Origin: Ornithomonoglobus_A sp045612845
GTDB lineage: Bacteria; Bacillota; Clostridia; UBA1381
Assembly: GCA_045612845.1 (NCBI GenBank)
Contig: JAZKZV010000023.1
Location: 62,001 to 126,000, forward strand
Reading direction: 5' to 3'
DNA: 64,000 nucleotides
This document shows, piece after piece, positions 53,050 to 61,889 of the stretch; the first letter of the stretch is position 1; every line of letters begins with the position of its first letter. The position numbers were made by a program, and so were the translations under genes. The notes under the pieces were generated by a model, which worked only from the letters and a program-made list of their open reading frames with translations, was not told the origin of the DNA and did no database searches.

Positions 53050-53481
53050 ATGGATAACAGAGAAAAAAAAGTCCTTGTCATCGGTGTCATAGGTGCTGAT
53101 GTTCATGCGGTGGGTAATAAGATTTTGTACCATGCTTTTACAGAGGCAGGGTTTGAAGTTGTTAATCTTGGCGTTATGGTTTCTCAGGAGGAGTATATTG
53201 CAGCAGCTATAGAGTCCGGTGCAGATGCTATAGTGGTATCTTCTCTTTACGGACAGGGTGAGCTTGACTGTCGTGGTATGCGAGAAAAGTGTAACGAAGC
53301 AGGACTTAAAGGTATTCCCTTGATAGTAGGGGGTAATATAGTTATTGGCAAGCAGAAATTCGAAGATGTGGAAAAACGTTTTAAGGCAATGGGCTTTGAC
53401 AGAGCTTTTCCGCCGGGAACTCCGCCTGAGGCTGCCATAGAGGCTCTCCGTGAGCTTTTAAACATGGACGGTGAAGATTGA
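53050..53481 (+). CDS. glmS: Glutamate mutase sigma (S) subunit, B12-binding
   Basis: 143 residues. The DXHXXG motif GADVHAVGNKI supplies His19, the lower axial ligand of adenosylcobalamin, with the later SSLYGQGE and GGNIVIG segments of the B12 fold. With GlmE it forms the active glutamate mutase that makes (2S,3S)-3-methylaspartate. Also called MutS or MamA. It is the first gene of glmS-glmL-glmE-mal. No cobalamin riboswitch was found in its leader. Confidence 0.94.
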   Translation: MDNREKKVLVIGVIGADVHAVGNKILYHAFTEAGFEVVNLGVMVSQEEYIAAAIESGADAIVVSSLYGQGELDCRGMREKCNEAGLKGIPLIVGGNIVIGKQKFEDVEKRFKAMGFDRAFPPGTPPEAAIEALRELLNMDGED

Positions 53482-54872
53482 TGAAGAATGTCTTGCTGAT
53501 TGATTTTGGCAGTACATATACAAAGCTTACAGCTGTTGATTTAGAAAAGGAACAGATTATTGGAACAGCATCGGCTTATACAACAGTTCATTCTGATATA
53601 AATGATGGTCTTAATGAAGGGCTTGGAATTTTAGAGGAATGGACAGGAAAAATCAGATATGATGCGTGCTATGCATGCTCGTCTGCTGCGGGTGGATTAC
53701 GTATGGTAACAAGCGGACTTGTTCCCGAACTTACGGGAGAGGCGGCAAAGCTTGCAAGTCTTGGAGCGGGAGCTAAAGTTACAGGTGTATATGCCTATGA
53801 ATTGACCGAAGAAGATATTGACGAAATCAGAAAAATCAATCCTGATATATTCTTGTTGGTTGGTGGTACAGACGGGGGAAATACCGAGTGTATAATTCAT
53901 AATGCACAGATGCTTTCAAAAATGAAGCCTCAGTTTCCGATTGTACTGGCGGGAAATCGTACAGCTGCAAATAAATGCCGGGAAATACTCGGGGATTGCG
54001 AAGTCTATGTTTGCCCCAACGTAATGCCCAAATTTGGAACTTTGCAGATAGAACCTACACAAAAACAGATTAGAGAGATATTTTTAAATCGTATTATACA
54101 GGCAAAGGGATTAAGCAAGGTCAGAGAACTTCTTTCTGATATAATGATGCCTACACCGTCTGCGGTACTTCAGGCAATGGAGCTGCTTGCGAACGGATGT
54201 GAGGACGAAAGCGGAATAGGGGAACTGGTGGCTGTAGATGTAGGTGGAGCTACCACCGATGTTTATTCGATTGCTGATGGAATGCCCGAGCATATGAATA
54301 CTGTCTACAAAGGACTTCCTGAACCCTATGCAAAGCGGACAGTAGAGGGCGATATAGGTATGCGCTACAGTATACAGGGTATTGTTGATGCTAAGGGTAT
54401 TGAGCGAATATCTGAGCTTTCCGGACTTTCCGGGGAAGAGGCAATGGAACTGATAGATGATTTAAAAAATAATACAGATAAATTGCCAAATGGAAACAAA
54501 GAGCTGGAGGCTCTTGATTTTGCACTTGCTTCCTGTGCGGTTGATGAGGCACTTACACGTCATGCAGGTACTATTTCAGAAACCTATACAATGATGGGTC
54601 AGACCTTTGTTCAGGAAGGTAAGAATCTTACCAAGGTAAAACAGATAGTTGTTACAGGAGGAAGCCTTATACACGCTAAAAGGACGGAAGAGATAGCAAC
54701 TCATGCTTTATACTCTACTGCAAACCCTACATCATTAAAACCAAAAAGTGCAGAAATATGGATAGATAAAACATATATTTTGGCTGCAATGGGACTTTTG
54801 TCAACGTACCATCCCAAAGCAGCTTTACGAATTATGAAAAAGGAGCTTAAACATTATGGATATTCAAAATAA
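53478..54872 (+). CDS. glmL: GlmL (MutL), glutamate mutase reactivase
   Basis: 464 residues of the actin/Hsp70 ATPase fold: LLIDFGSTYTKLTAVD at the start, DVGGATTDVYSI and VVTGGSLIHA. GlmL is encoded between the mutase subunits and is thought to keep the B12 enzyme active. Its start overlaps glmS by 4 bp and its end overlaps glmE by 17 bp. Confidence 0.92.
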   Translation: MMKNVLLIDFGSTYTKLTAVDLEKEQIIGTASAYTTVHSDINDGLNEGLGILEEWTGKIRYDACYACSSAAGGLRMVTSGLVPELTGEAAKLASLGAGAKVTGVYAYELTEEDIDEIRKINPDIFLLVGGTDGGNTECIIHNAQMLSKMKPQFPIVLAGNRTAANKCREILGDCEVYVCPNVMPKFGTLQIEPTQKQIREIFLNRIIQAKGLSKVRELLSDIMMPTPSAVLQAMELLANGCEDESGIGELVAVDVGGATTDVYSIADGMPEHMNTVYKGLPEPYAKRTVEGDIGMRYSIQGIVDAKGIERISELSGLSGEEAMELIDDLKNNTDKLPNGNKELEALDFALASCAVDEALTRHAGTISETYTMMGQTFVQEGKNLTKVKQIVVTGGSLIHAKRTEEIATHALYSTANPTSLKPKSAEIWIDKTYILAAMGLLSTYHPKAALRIMKKELKHYGYSK

Positions 54873-56307
54873 ACGCCTTTCTGATAACGAGTTTAACAGT
54901 CTGCGTCAAGAAGTTCTGGCACAATGGCCTACAGGAAAAGACGTTAATATTGAAGAGGCAGTTGCATATCATAAAGCTATGCCGGACTCACGAAACTTTT
55001 CAAAAAAACTCTTATCAGCAAAGCGTGATAATCGTACATTGGTGCAACCTCGTGCGGGTGTTCCTGTTGTAGAAGAACACATAAAACTTATGCAGTATCT
55101 CGAAGAACACGGTGAGGCTGATTTATTACCATCAACTATAGATAGTTATACAAGACAGAACCGTTACGAAGAGGCGGAAAATGGTATATCAGAATCATTG
55201 CGATTGGAAAGAGCTATGCTCAATGGTTTTCCTGCGGTTAATCATGGTGTGGCAAAGTGTCGTCAGGTTATTGAAAGCGTTAATGTACCTATGCAGGTTC
55301 GCCATGGTACCCCCGATGCAAGACTTCTTACTGAAATTACATATGCAGGTGGTTTTACAAGTTATGAGGGTGGAGGTATTTCCTATAATCTTCCATACTG
55401 CAAAAATATTCCTATGGAAAGAACAATACGCGACTGGCAGTATGTTGACCGCTTAACAGGCATGTATGAAGAAATGGGTGTTTCAATTAACCGTGAACCA
55501 TACGGACCTTTAACCGGTACGTTAGTCCCTCCTTGTATTTCGCATGCGGCTGCCATTATTGAGGCATTGTTGGCTGCAGAACAGGGTGTTAAGAACATTA
55601 CAGTCGGATACGGTCAATGCGGAAATCTTGTTCAGGATATCGCAGCTATCCGTACATTGCAGGAGCTTACTGATGAATATCTCGAAAAATATGGATATAA
55701 AGATGTCGAAGTTACAACCGTTCTACATCAGTGGATGGGCGGTTTCCCTGCTGATGAGGCGAAGGCTTTTGGTGTTATATCTTCAGGAAGTCTTATTGCA
55801 GCACTTTCTAAGGCGACAAAAGTAATTGTAAAAACACCGCACGAAGCTGTAGGTATTCCTACTATGGAGGCTAATGCCGAGGGCTTGCGTTGTACCAAGC
55901 AGGTTGTTAATATGCTTGCTGACCAGACATTCCAGGATAAGCGTCTTGAACCTGAAAAAGAAATTATTAAGCTCGAAACACGTGCAATAGTTGATAAATG
56001 CTTTGAACTTGGAAACGGAGATATTGCTATGGGTGTATGTCGTGGTGTCGAAGCAGGTGTTTTGGATGTACCATTTGCGCCATGTCGTTTTAATGCGGGT
56101 AAGATGTTACCTTGTCGTGATAACGATGGGGCAATTCGTATATTGGAGCCGGGAAATCTTCCGTTCTCCAAAGAACTTCTTGATTTCCATAAATCAAAGA
56201 TAGAAGAACGTGCCAATGCAGAAAAACGCAAAGCCTCATTCCAGATGGTAATTGATGATGTTTATGCAATTGGAAAAGGCCGACTTGTAGGCCGACCAAA
56301 ATATTGA
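54856..56307 (+). CDS. glmE: Glutamate mutase epsilon (E) subunit
   Basis: 483 residues, full length. The TIM-barrel catalytic subunit; RHGTPDARLLTEI and the GGGISYNLPYCKN segment are typical of GlmE. It binds glutamate and the cofactor between itself and GlmS. Overlaps glmL by 17 bp. Confidence 0.94.
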   Translation: MDIQNKRLSDNEFNSLRQEVLAQWPTGKDVNIEEAVAYHKAMPDSRNFSKKLLSAKRDNRTLVQPRAGVPVVEEHIKLMQYLEEHGEADLLPSTIDSYTRQNRYEEAENGISESLRLERAMLNGFPAVNHGVAKCRQVIESVNVPMQVRHGTPDARLLTEITYAGGFTSYEGGGISYNLPYCKNIPMERTIRDWQYVDRLTGMYEEMGVSINREPYGPLTGTLVPPCISHAAAIIEALLAAEQGVKNITVGYGQCGNLVQDIAAIRTLQELTDEYLEKYGYKDVEVTTVLHQWMGGFPADEAKAFGVISSGSLIAALSKATKVIVKTPHEAVGIPTMEANAEGLRCTKQVVNMLADQTFQDKRLEPEKEIIKLETRAIVDKCFELGNGDIAMGVCRGVEAGVLDVPFAPCRFNAGKMLPCRDNDGAIRILEPGNLPFSKELLDFHKSKIEERANAEKRKASFQMVIDDVYAIGKGRLVGRPKY

Positions 56308-56327
56308 TAACAGGAGATAGTGTAATT

Positions 56328-57587
56328 ATGAAAATTATAGATATTGTTTGTTCACCGGGTCGTACAGGTTTTTACTTTGATGATCAGCGTGCTATTAAAA
56401 AGGGTGCAGGTCATGATGGTGTGTTTTATATAGGCAATCCCGTAACAGAAGGCTTTCAGGCTGTTCGTCAGGCGGGAGAGTCCATCTCGGTAATGATTGT
56501 GTTAGAAGACGGACAGGTTGCGTATGGAGACTGTGCCGCTGTTCAATATTCAGGTGCAGGGGGTAGAGATCCTTTGTTTCTTGCACAGGATTTTATACCG
56601 GTTATAGAAAATCACATAAAACCTCAGCTTGTTGGTAAAGAGGCTGATAACTTCCGCGGATTATGCACAATGATGGAGGCTATTGAGGTGGATGGCAAGC
56701 GACTTCATACTGCTATCAGATATGGTGTATCTCAGGCTATATTGGATGCGGTTGCAAAAGCAACCGGAAGAATGATGTGCGAGGTTGTGGCAGATGAATA
56801 TGGATGCAGTGTTTCCCAAAAGCCAATTCCTATATTTACCCAATCCGGTGATGACCGCTATGATAATTCAGATAAAATGATTATTAAAGGTGCACAGGTT
56901 CTTCCTCATGCACTTATAAATAATGTTGATACAAAACTTGGCAGAAACGGTGAAAAACTTAAGGAATATGTAGAGTGGCTACGTAATCGTATTTTAGAAT
57001 TTCGTTCGGACGAGAGCTATTCACCTGTTTTGCACATTGATGTATATGGAACTATAGGAGCAGCCTTTGGTAATAACAATTACAAGGCAATGGCAGATTA
57101 CATAGAGGAACTTGGCAGAATTGCAAAACCTTTTAAAATCCGCATTGAGGGACCTATGGATTGCGACTGTGATCGTGAAACACAACTTACAGCTCTGGCG
57201 GCTCTTACCAAAGAGTTGGACGAGCGTGGCTGCGATGTTGAGCTTGTTGCTGATGAATGGTGTAACACACTTGAAGATATCAAGCTTTTTGCTGATAATA
57301 AAGCAGGACACATGGTGCAGATAAAGACTCCCGACCTTGGAGGTATAAACAATACCATTGAGGCAGTGCTATACTGCAAGGAAAAGGGGATTGGTGCTTA
57401 TCAGGGCGGTACATGTAATGAAACTGACCGTAGTGCGCAGGTGTGTGTTCATTGTGCAATGGCTACTCAGCCTGTTCAGATTCTTGCAAAACCCGGTATG
57501 GGTGTTGATGAAGGATTTATGATAGTATATAATGAGATGAATCGTATATTGGCTATGTCAAAAGCTAAGAAAAACCTTAAGAAGTAA
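56328..57587 (+). CDS. mal: Methylaspartate ammonia-lyase
   Basis: 419 residues from ATG 56328, behind CAGGAGA; a TTG at 56304 lies before the site and is rejected. Enolase superfamily; the base Lys333 is in QIKTPDLGG and metal ligands in HIDVYGTIG, IEGPMDCD and VADEWCN. It removes ammonia from 3-methylaspartate to give mesaconate. Mesaconase genes, the next step, are not in this window. Confidence 0.94.
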   Translation: MKIIDIVCSPGRTGFYFDDQRAIKKGAGHDGVFYIGNPVTEGFQAVRQAGESISVMIVLEDGQVAYGDCAAVQYSGAGGRDPLFLAQDFIPVIENHIKPQLVGKEADNFRGLCTMMEAIEVDGKRLHTAIRYGVSQAILDAVAKATGRMMCEVVADEYGCSVSQKPIPIFTQSGDDRYDNSDKMIIKGAQVLPHALINNVDTKLGRNGEKLKEYVEWLRNRILEFRSDESYSPVLHIDVYGTIGAAFGNNNYKAMADYIEELGRIAKPFKIRIEGPMDCDCDRETQLTALAALTKELDERGCDVELVADEWCNTLEDIKLFADNKAGHMVQIKTPDLGGINNTIEAVLYCKEKGIGAYQGGTCNETDRSAQVCVHCAMATQPVQILAKPGMGVDEGFMIVYNEMNRILAMSKAKKNLKK

Positions 57588-57618
57588 GCCGCTATATAAA
57601 TGATTCTTATAATCATAA

Positions 57619-57666
57619 AAGGGGTATGTTTACCTTGCTCATACGAGTTTGGTATACATACCCCTT
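57619..57666. terminator. Bidirectional terminator
   Basis: AAGGGGTATGTTTACC (57619-57634) pairs with GGTATACATACCCCTT (57651-57666), 15 of 16, between convergent mal and the MATE gene. Confidence 0.8.
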
Positions 57667-57678
57667 AATTATTGTACG

Positions 57679-59016
57679 TTAATATCCGTATTTTTTTTGT
57701 TGTGTTGCAAGGAAGAAGACGGACAATAAAACTGCCAGCATTTCTGCAACGGTTACCGATATCCATATTCCGTCTATGCCAAATATCAATGGCAGTGTAA
57801 GAACACATATACATTGAAAAAATAATATCCTCAAAAATGATATAAGTGCAGAAACGAGACCATTATTCAAGGCAGTAAAAAAGCTTGATGTAAAAATAGC
57901 AAAGCCTGCAAAAAGGAATGAATATGCGTATATCGAAAATGCTCTGCACGTAAGTTCTACAAGCTCATTGTCATAGCCTACAAACATAAGAGAAAACGGT
58001 CTTGAAAGAAACTTTGAGGCAAAGAACATAATTACTGCAAAAAATGCAATAACAACATTACTCTTTTTTAACAGTCCGTGTAACTCATTTTTGTTTTTTG
58101 CACCATAGTGATAGCCTATTACGGGTGCAGTGCCTACAGAATACCCTATAAACACAGAAACAAACACAAAGTTTACATACATAAGTACACCATATGCCGC
58201 AATACCATTCTCGCCTGCATACTTCATAAGCTGAAAATTAAAAATCATACTAATAAATGATAATGATATATTAGTCATCATTTCAGAAGAACCATTGGTG
58301 CATGTTTTTATAAGTGCTCCGGTATCAATACTTGTTTTTGTAAGCCTTAACAGACTTGAATTTTTGCCGAAGAAGTATATAAGGGGTATTGTTCCTCCAA
58401 CTATCTGGCTTATTCCTGTAGCAAGTGCGGCACCAACAAGACCAAACGAAAAAACACCTACCAAAAGAGCATCAAGTATCATATTTGTAACACCCGAGAG
58501 AACTGTAACAAAAAGCCCTAATTGCGGTTTTTCGGCTGTAATAAAAAAGCTTTGGAATTCCATCTGCAATATAAATGCAGGAAGTGCAAGCAAAATCACT
58601 CTCCCGTATATAACACAATTTTCTAAAAGATTACCATCTGCGCCTAAAAGTAATGCTATAGGTCTTATAAAAATAATTCCAAGAACGGATAGTACAAATC
58701 CTAATGCAATAGAAATATATACAATCATAGAAAATATACGGTTTGCCTCTGGTGAATCGCCCTCACCCAATGTTTTAGATACAAGCGCACTTCCGCCGGT
58801 GCCGAACATGAATCCGATTGTACCTAAAATCATCAAAAATGGCATAATAAGGTTAACTGCGGCAAATGATGTTTTACCAACAAAATTAGACACAAAAAAA
58901 CCGTCTACAACACCGTATATTGACGTAAATATCATCATAATTATAGATGGAATTGTAAACCTTAGTAATTTTTTATATGTAAAATGGTCCGATAATCGTA
59001 TATTTGTTTTATTCAT
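57679..59016 (-). CDS. MATE-family efflux transporter
   Basis: 445 residues with twelve membrane helices. The N-terminal SIIMMIFTSIYGVVDGFFVSNFVG and repeat-related GISQIVGGTIPLIYFF pattern match the DinF/NorM-type MATE family. It exports cations, drugs or other small molecules by exchange with Na+ or H+. Substrate unknown. It runs opposite to mal and, on the same strand as the ATP synthase genes, about 100 bp past atpC. Confidence 0.85.
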   Translation of the reverse strand: MNKTNIRLSDHFTYKKLLRFTIPSIIMMIFTSIYGVVDGFFVSNFVGKTSFAAVNLIMPFLMILGTIGFMFGTGGSALVSKTLGEGDSPEANRIFSMIVYISIALGFVLSVLGIIFIRPIALLLGADGNLLENCVIYGRVILLALPAFILQMEFQSFFITAEKPQLGLFVTVLSGVTNMILDALLVGVFSFGLVGAALATGISQIVGGTIPLIYFFGKNSSLLRLTKTSIDTGALIKTCTNGSSEMMTNISLSFISMIFNFQLMKYAGENGIAAYGVLMYVNFVFVSVFIGYSVGTAPVIGYHYGAKNKNELHGLLKKSNVVIAFFAVIMFFASKFLSRPFSLMFVGYDNELVELTCRAFSIYAYSFLFAGFAIFTSSFFTALNNGLVSALISFLRILFFQCICVLTLPLIFGIDGIWISVTVAEMLAVLLSVFFLATQQKKYGY

Positions 59017-59096
59017 AAATATAAAGTCCTTTACTGTTATGTGGCTTAATTATTGTAGCATTAAAAAGAATCTTTGTCAATTTGTTTTATGCATAT

Positions 59097-59123
59097 AAAA
59101 AATCAGCAAAATGCTGATTTTTT
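59097..59123 (-). terminator. Terminator of the F1 ATP synthase operon
   Basis: AAAAAATCAGCA (59097-59108) pairs perfectly with TGCTGATTTTTT (59112-59123), at the end of atpC. Confidence 0.8.
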
Positions 59124-59532
59124 ATATATATTTATCTTTTTTTGCTCTCAGTCGACTCAAGGCACGAGCCATATTCTTCTGTGCAATATGATATTCACGT
59201 ATGCCTGTTTTGTGTAAAATAGCTTCGAGTGCCTCTGCGGCTGCACGCTTGGCTCTGTTTTCGTCAATTTCTTCGGGGCGCTCAGCAGTCTCTACAAGAA
59301 CATGAACATTGTTCTTTTCAATTTTTGTCCAGCCATGCGAAACAACTACTGTTTGTGTATTACCGTTGCTGTCGGTAAACCTTAAATTTCCCGGTACAAT
59401 AGTTGTAAGCACATTATGATGATCCGCCAGTATTCCGTACTCGCCATCCTGGGTGGGTACAACAAGGGAATGGCACTCGCCTTCATAAAACGGTCTGTCA
59501 GCTGATAATATTTTAAGATTAAAATTTTTCAT
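59122..59532 (-). CDS. atpC: F1 ATP synthase epsilon subunit
   Basis: 136 residues. The beta-sandwich domain starts FNLKILSADRPFYEGECHSLVVPTQDGEYGIL and the C-terminal helical hairpin is present (ENRAKRAAAEALEAI). Epsilon sits on the rotor with gamma and can inhibit the enzyme. It follows the gamma-beta fusion by 20 bp; its separate identity shows the operon's downstream end is intact. Confidence 0.9.
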   Translation of the reverse strand: MKNFNLKILSADRPFYEGECHSLVVPTQDGEYGILADHHNVLTTIVPGNLRFTDSNGNTQTVVVSHGWTKIEKNNVHVLVETAERPEEIDENRAKRAAAEALEAILHKTGIREYHIAQKNMARALSRLRAKKDKYI

Positions 59533-59552
59533 AACCTTTAAGTTCCTTGTGT

Positions 59553-61889
59553 TTAAAATTCGCCATTTTCAATCTTTTTGGCTTTTTCTATTACATCCTC
59601 AACAGTACCTACATTATAGAATGCCGCTTCGGGATATTCGTCCATTTTACCGTCAATTATCATTGCAAAACCGCGCAGAGTTTCGTTTAGAGGAACGTAT
59701 ACGCCAGGTATTCCCGTAAACTTTTCGGCAACGTGTGTCGGTTGTGAAAGAAAACGCTGTATCTTTCTTGCTCTGTTAACAGTAAGTTTATCCTCGTCGC
59801 TTAACTCGTCTATACCTAAAATTGCAATAATATCCTGTAGCTCTTTGTTCTTTTGAAGTATACGCTGAACAGTTCTTGCAATTCTGTAATGTTCTACGCC
59901 TACAATGGAGCTCTCAAGAATTCTTGATGTTGACTCTAACGGGTCAACTGCAGGGTAAATACCCTGTTCGGAAATTTTTCTGCTAAGCACGGTTGTTGCG
60001 TCAAGATGCGAAAATACAGTTGAAGGTGCCGGGTCAGTCAAATCGTCTGCGGGTACATATACTGCCTGAACAGATGTAACTGAGCCATTTTTTGTAGATG
60101 CAATTCTCTCTTGCAGAGCGCCCATTTCCTCGGATAATGTAGGTTGATAACCAACTGCGGACGGCATTCTGCCAAGTAGTGTCGAAACCTCACTTCCTGC
60201 CTGAACAAAACGGAATATATTATCTATAAATAGAAGTACATCTTTATTTTCTTTTTCACGAAAATACTCTGCCATAGTAAGACCTGAAAGTGCAACTCTC
60301 ATTCTTACGCCGGGTGCTTCATTCATTTGACCGAATACAAGTGCAGTTTTTTCACTTACACCGCTCTCGTGCATTTCGTTCCATAAATCATTGCCCTCAC
60401 GCGAACGTTCTCCAACGCCGGTAAATATTGAATATCCGCCATGTTCCGTTGCGATGTTGTGTATAAGCTCTTGTATAAGCACGGTTTTTCCAACTCCAGC
60501 GCCACCAAAGAGACCTATTTTTCCGCCCTTTGAATATGGCGCTAATAAGTCGATTACCTTTATACCTGTTTCGAGAACTTGTATGGCGGGACTCTGCTCA
60601 TCAAATGATGGGGGATTGCGGTGTATACTCCACTTTTCACACTTGTCGGGAATGTTTTTTTCACCGTCAATGGTTTCGCCTAAAACGTTAAACATTCTGC
60701 CTAATGTATCTTTTCCTACAGGTACTTTTATACTGTCGCCTGTAGCCATAACCTCCATACCGCGTGATAGCCCATCACTTTCTGAGAGCATAATACAACG
60801 TACTACACCATTACCTATGTGTGAAAAAACCTCCATGGTGCGTTTTTTATTGTGTGCAGTAACAGTTAGTGCTTCCTTAATTTTGGGCAGGTGTCCGTTT
60901 TCGAAAAGAACGTCAACAACACAACCTGATATTTGCGTTATTTTTCCAGACATTTGGTTTTTAACCTCCCTTTGTACAACTTCTCTTGTTAATTCTTTCC
61001 CGGCTTTTTTCGTCTCCATACTTTTTGCGCCCGAAGAAACTTCGGTAATTTCCTGAGTTATGGCACTTTGACGTATGTGATTATATATAAGGGATAATTC
61101 ATCAATCAATTTTTGAGCATTTTTATTTGCATTGTCCATTGCATTCATACGTGAGCTGTGCTCGCTGCAGTAACTGTCAATAAGCGCACTGTATATAAAG
61201 CCAGACATATAGCTTGGCATCATATTTTCGAGCACTTCATTTATTGACGGAGAAAATTCAAACGGTTCGGTAATTACTTTTTTTTCATCGTGAATTTCGT
61301 CAGTTTCTGCATGATGAAATGGTAGCAGACGTGTTGTAACTGTGTTTGCAGTCATTCCCGAAAAGTCCGTATAGGTAACAAAAATTTTTGATAATTCTCC
61401 GTTGTTATAGAGGTCAAGCAAGTATTCCGAAATTTCTCTTGCACGGCTAAGTGTAGGATTTTGTGCAGTATACAAAAAGCTTTTTTCAATAGCAATGTTA
61501 TTAGCCTCAAAAAATCTTCTTCCGCATTCACCCACAACAAAAAGACGCGGATTTTCGTGCTCCTTTATTTTTTCCACAACCTCTTTTAATACGTTTTGGT
61601 TATATGCGCCTGCAAGACCTTTGTCTGAGGTTATTACAAGGTATCCGTATGAGCCTGCAAGCTCATGCTCGCCCGTGATAGGATAGAAATATTTATTGTC
61701 TATTTCAGATGAAAGTCTGAAAATTCGCTTTACTTCGGCATTTATGGCATCAAAATAAGGTCGTGTCAAATCCAGCTCCTTTTTTGCTTTTCGCATTTTG
61801 TTGGAGGATATAAGATACATTGCATTAGTTATCTTTTTTGTATCTGTTACACTATTTATATGATGTTTAATTTCCTTTGTTGAAGCCAT
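59553..61889 (-). CDS. atpGD: Fused F1 ATP synthase gamma and beta subunits
   Basis: 778 residues in one frame. Residues 1 to about 289 are a complete gamma (start STKEIKHHINSVTDTKKITNAMYLI, TSDKGLAGAYN, end ITQEITEVSSGAK). About 290-312 form a charged linker (SMETKKAGKELTREVVQRE). Met313 begins a complete beta: GKITQISGCVVDVLF, Walker A GGAGVGKT, catalytic GVGERSREGNDLW and DELSDED. GGGAGG (60965-60970) lies 11 nt before Met313, so free beta could also start there. No stop lies between the parts. An A-run at 61005-61010 is a place where a one-base error would split them. Confidence 0.8.
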   Translation of the reverse strand: MASTKEIKHHINSVTDTKKITNAMYLISSNKMRKAKKELDLTRPYFDAINAEVKRIFRLSSEIDNKYFYPITGEHELAGSYGYLVITSDKGLAGAYNQNVLKEVVEKIKEHENPRLFVVGECGRRFFEANNIAIEKSFLYTAQNPTLSRAREISEYLLDLYNNGELSKIFVTYTDFSGMTANTVTTRLLPFHHAETDEIHDEKKVITEPFEFSPSINEVLENMMPSYMSGFIYSALIDSYCSEHSSRMNAMDNANKNAQKLIDELSLIYNHIRQSAITQEITEVSSGAKSMETKKAGKELTREVVQREVKNQMSGKITQISGCVVDVLFENGHLPKIKEALTVTAHNKKRTMEVFSHIGNGVVRCIMLSESDGLSRGMEVMATGDSIKVPVGKDTLGRMFNVLGETIDGEKNIPDKCEKWSIHRNPPSFDEQSPAIQVLETGIKVIDLLAPYSKGGKIGLFGGAGVGKTVLIQELIHNIATEHGGYSIFTGVGERSREGNDLWNEMHESGVSEKTALVFGQMNEAPGVRMRVALSGLTMAEYFREKENKDVLLFIDNIFRFVQAGSEVSTLLGRMPSAVGYQPTLSEEMGALQERIASTKNGSVTSVQAVYVPADDLTDPAPSTVFSHLDATTVLSRKISEQGIYPAVDPLESTSRILESSIVGVEHYRIARTVQRILQKNKELQDIIAILGIDELSDEDKLTVNRARKIQRFLSQPTHVAEKFTGIPGVYVPLNETLRGFAMIIDGKMDEYPEAAFYNVGTVEDVIEKAKKIENGEF

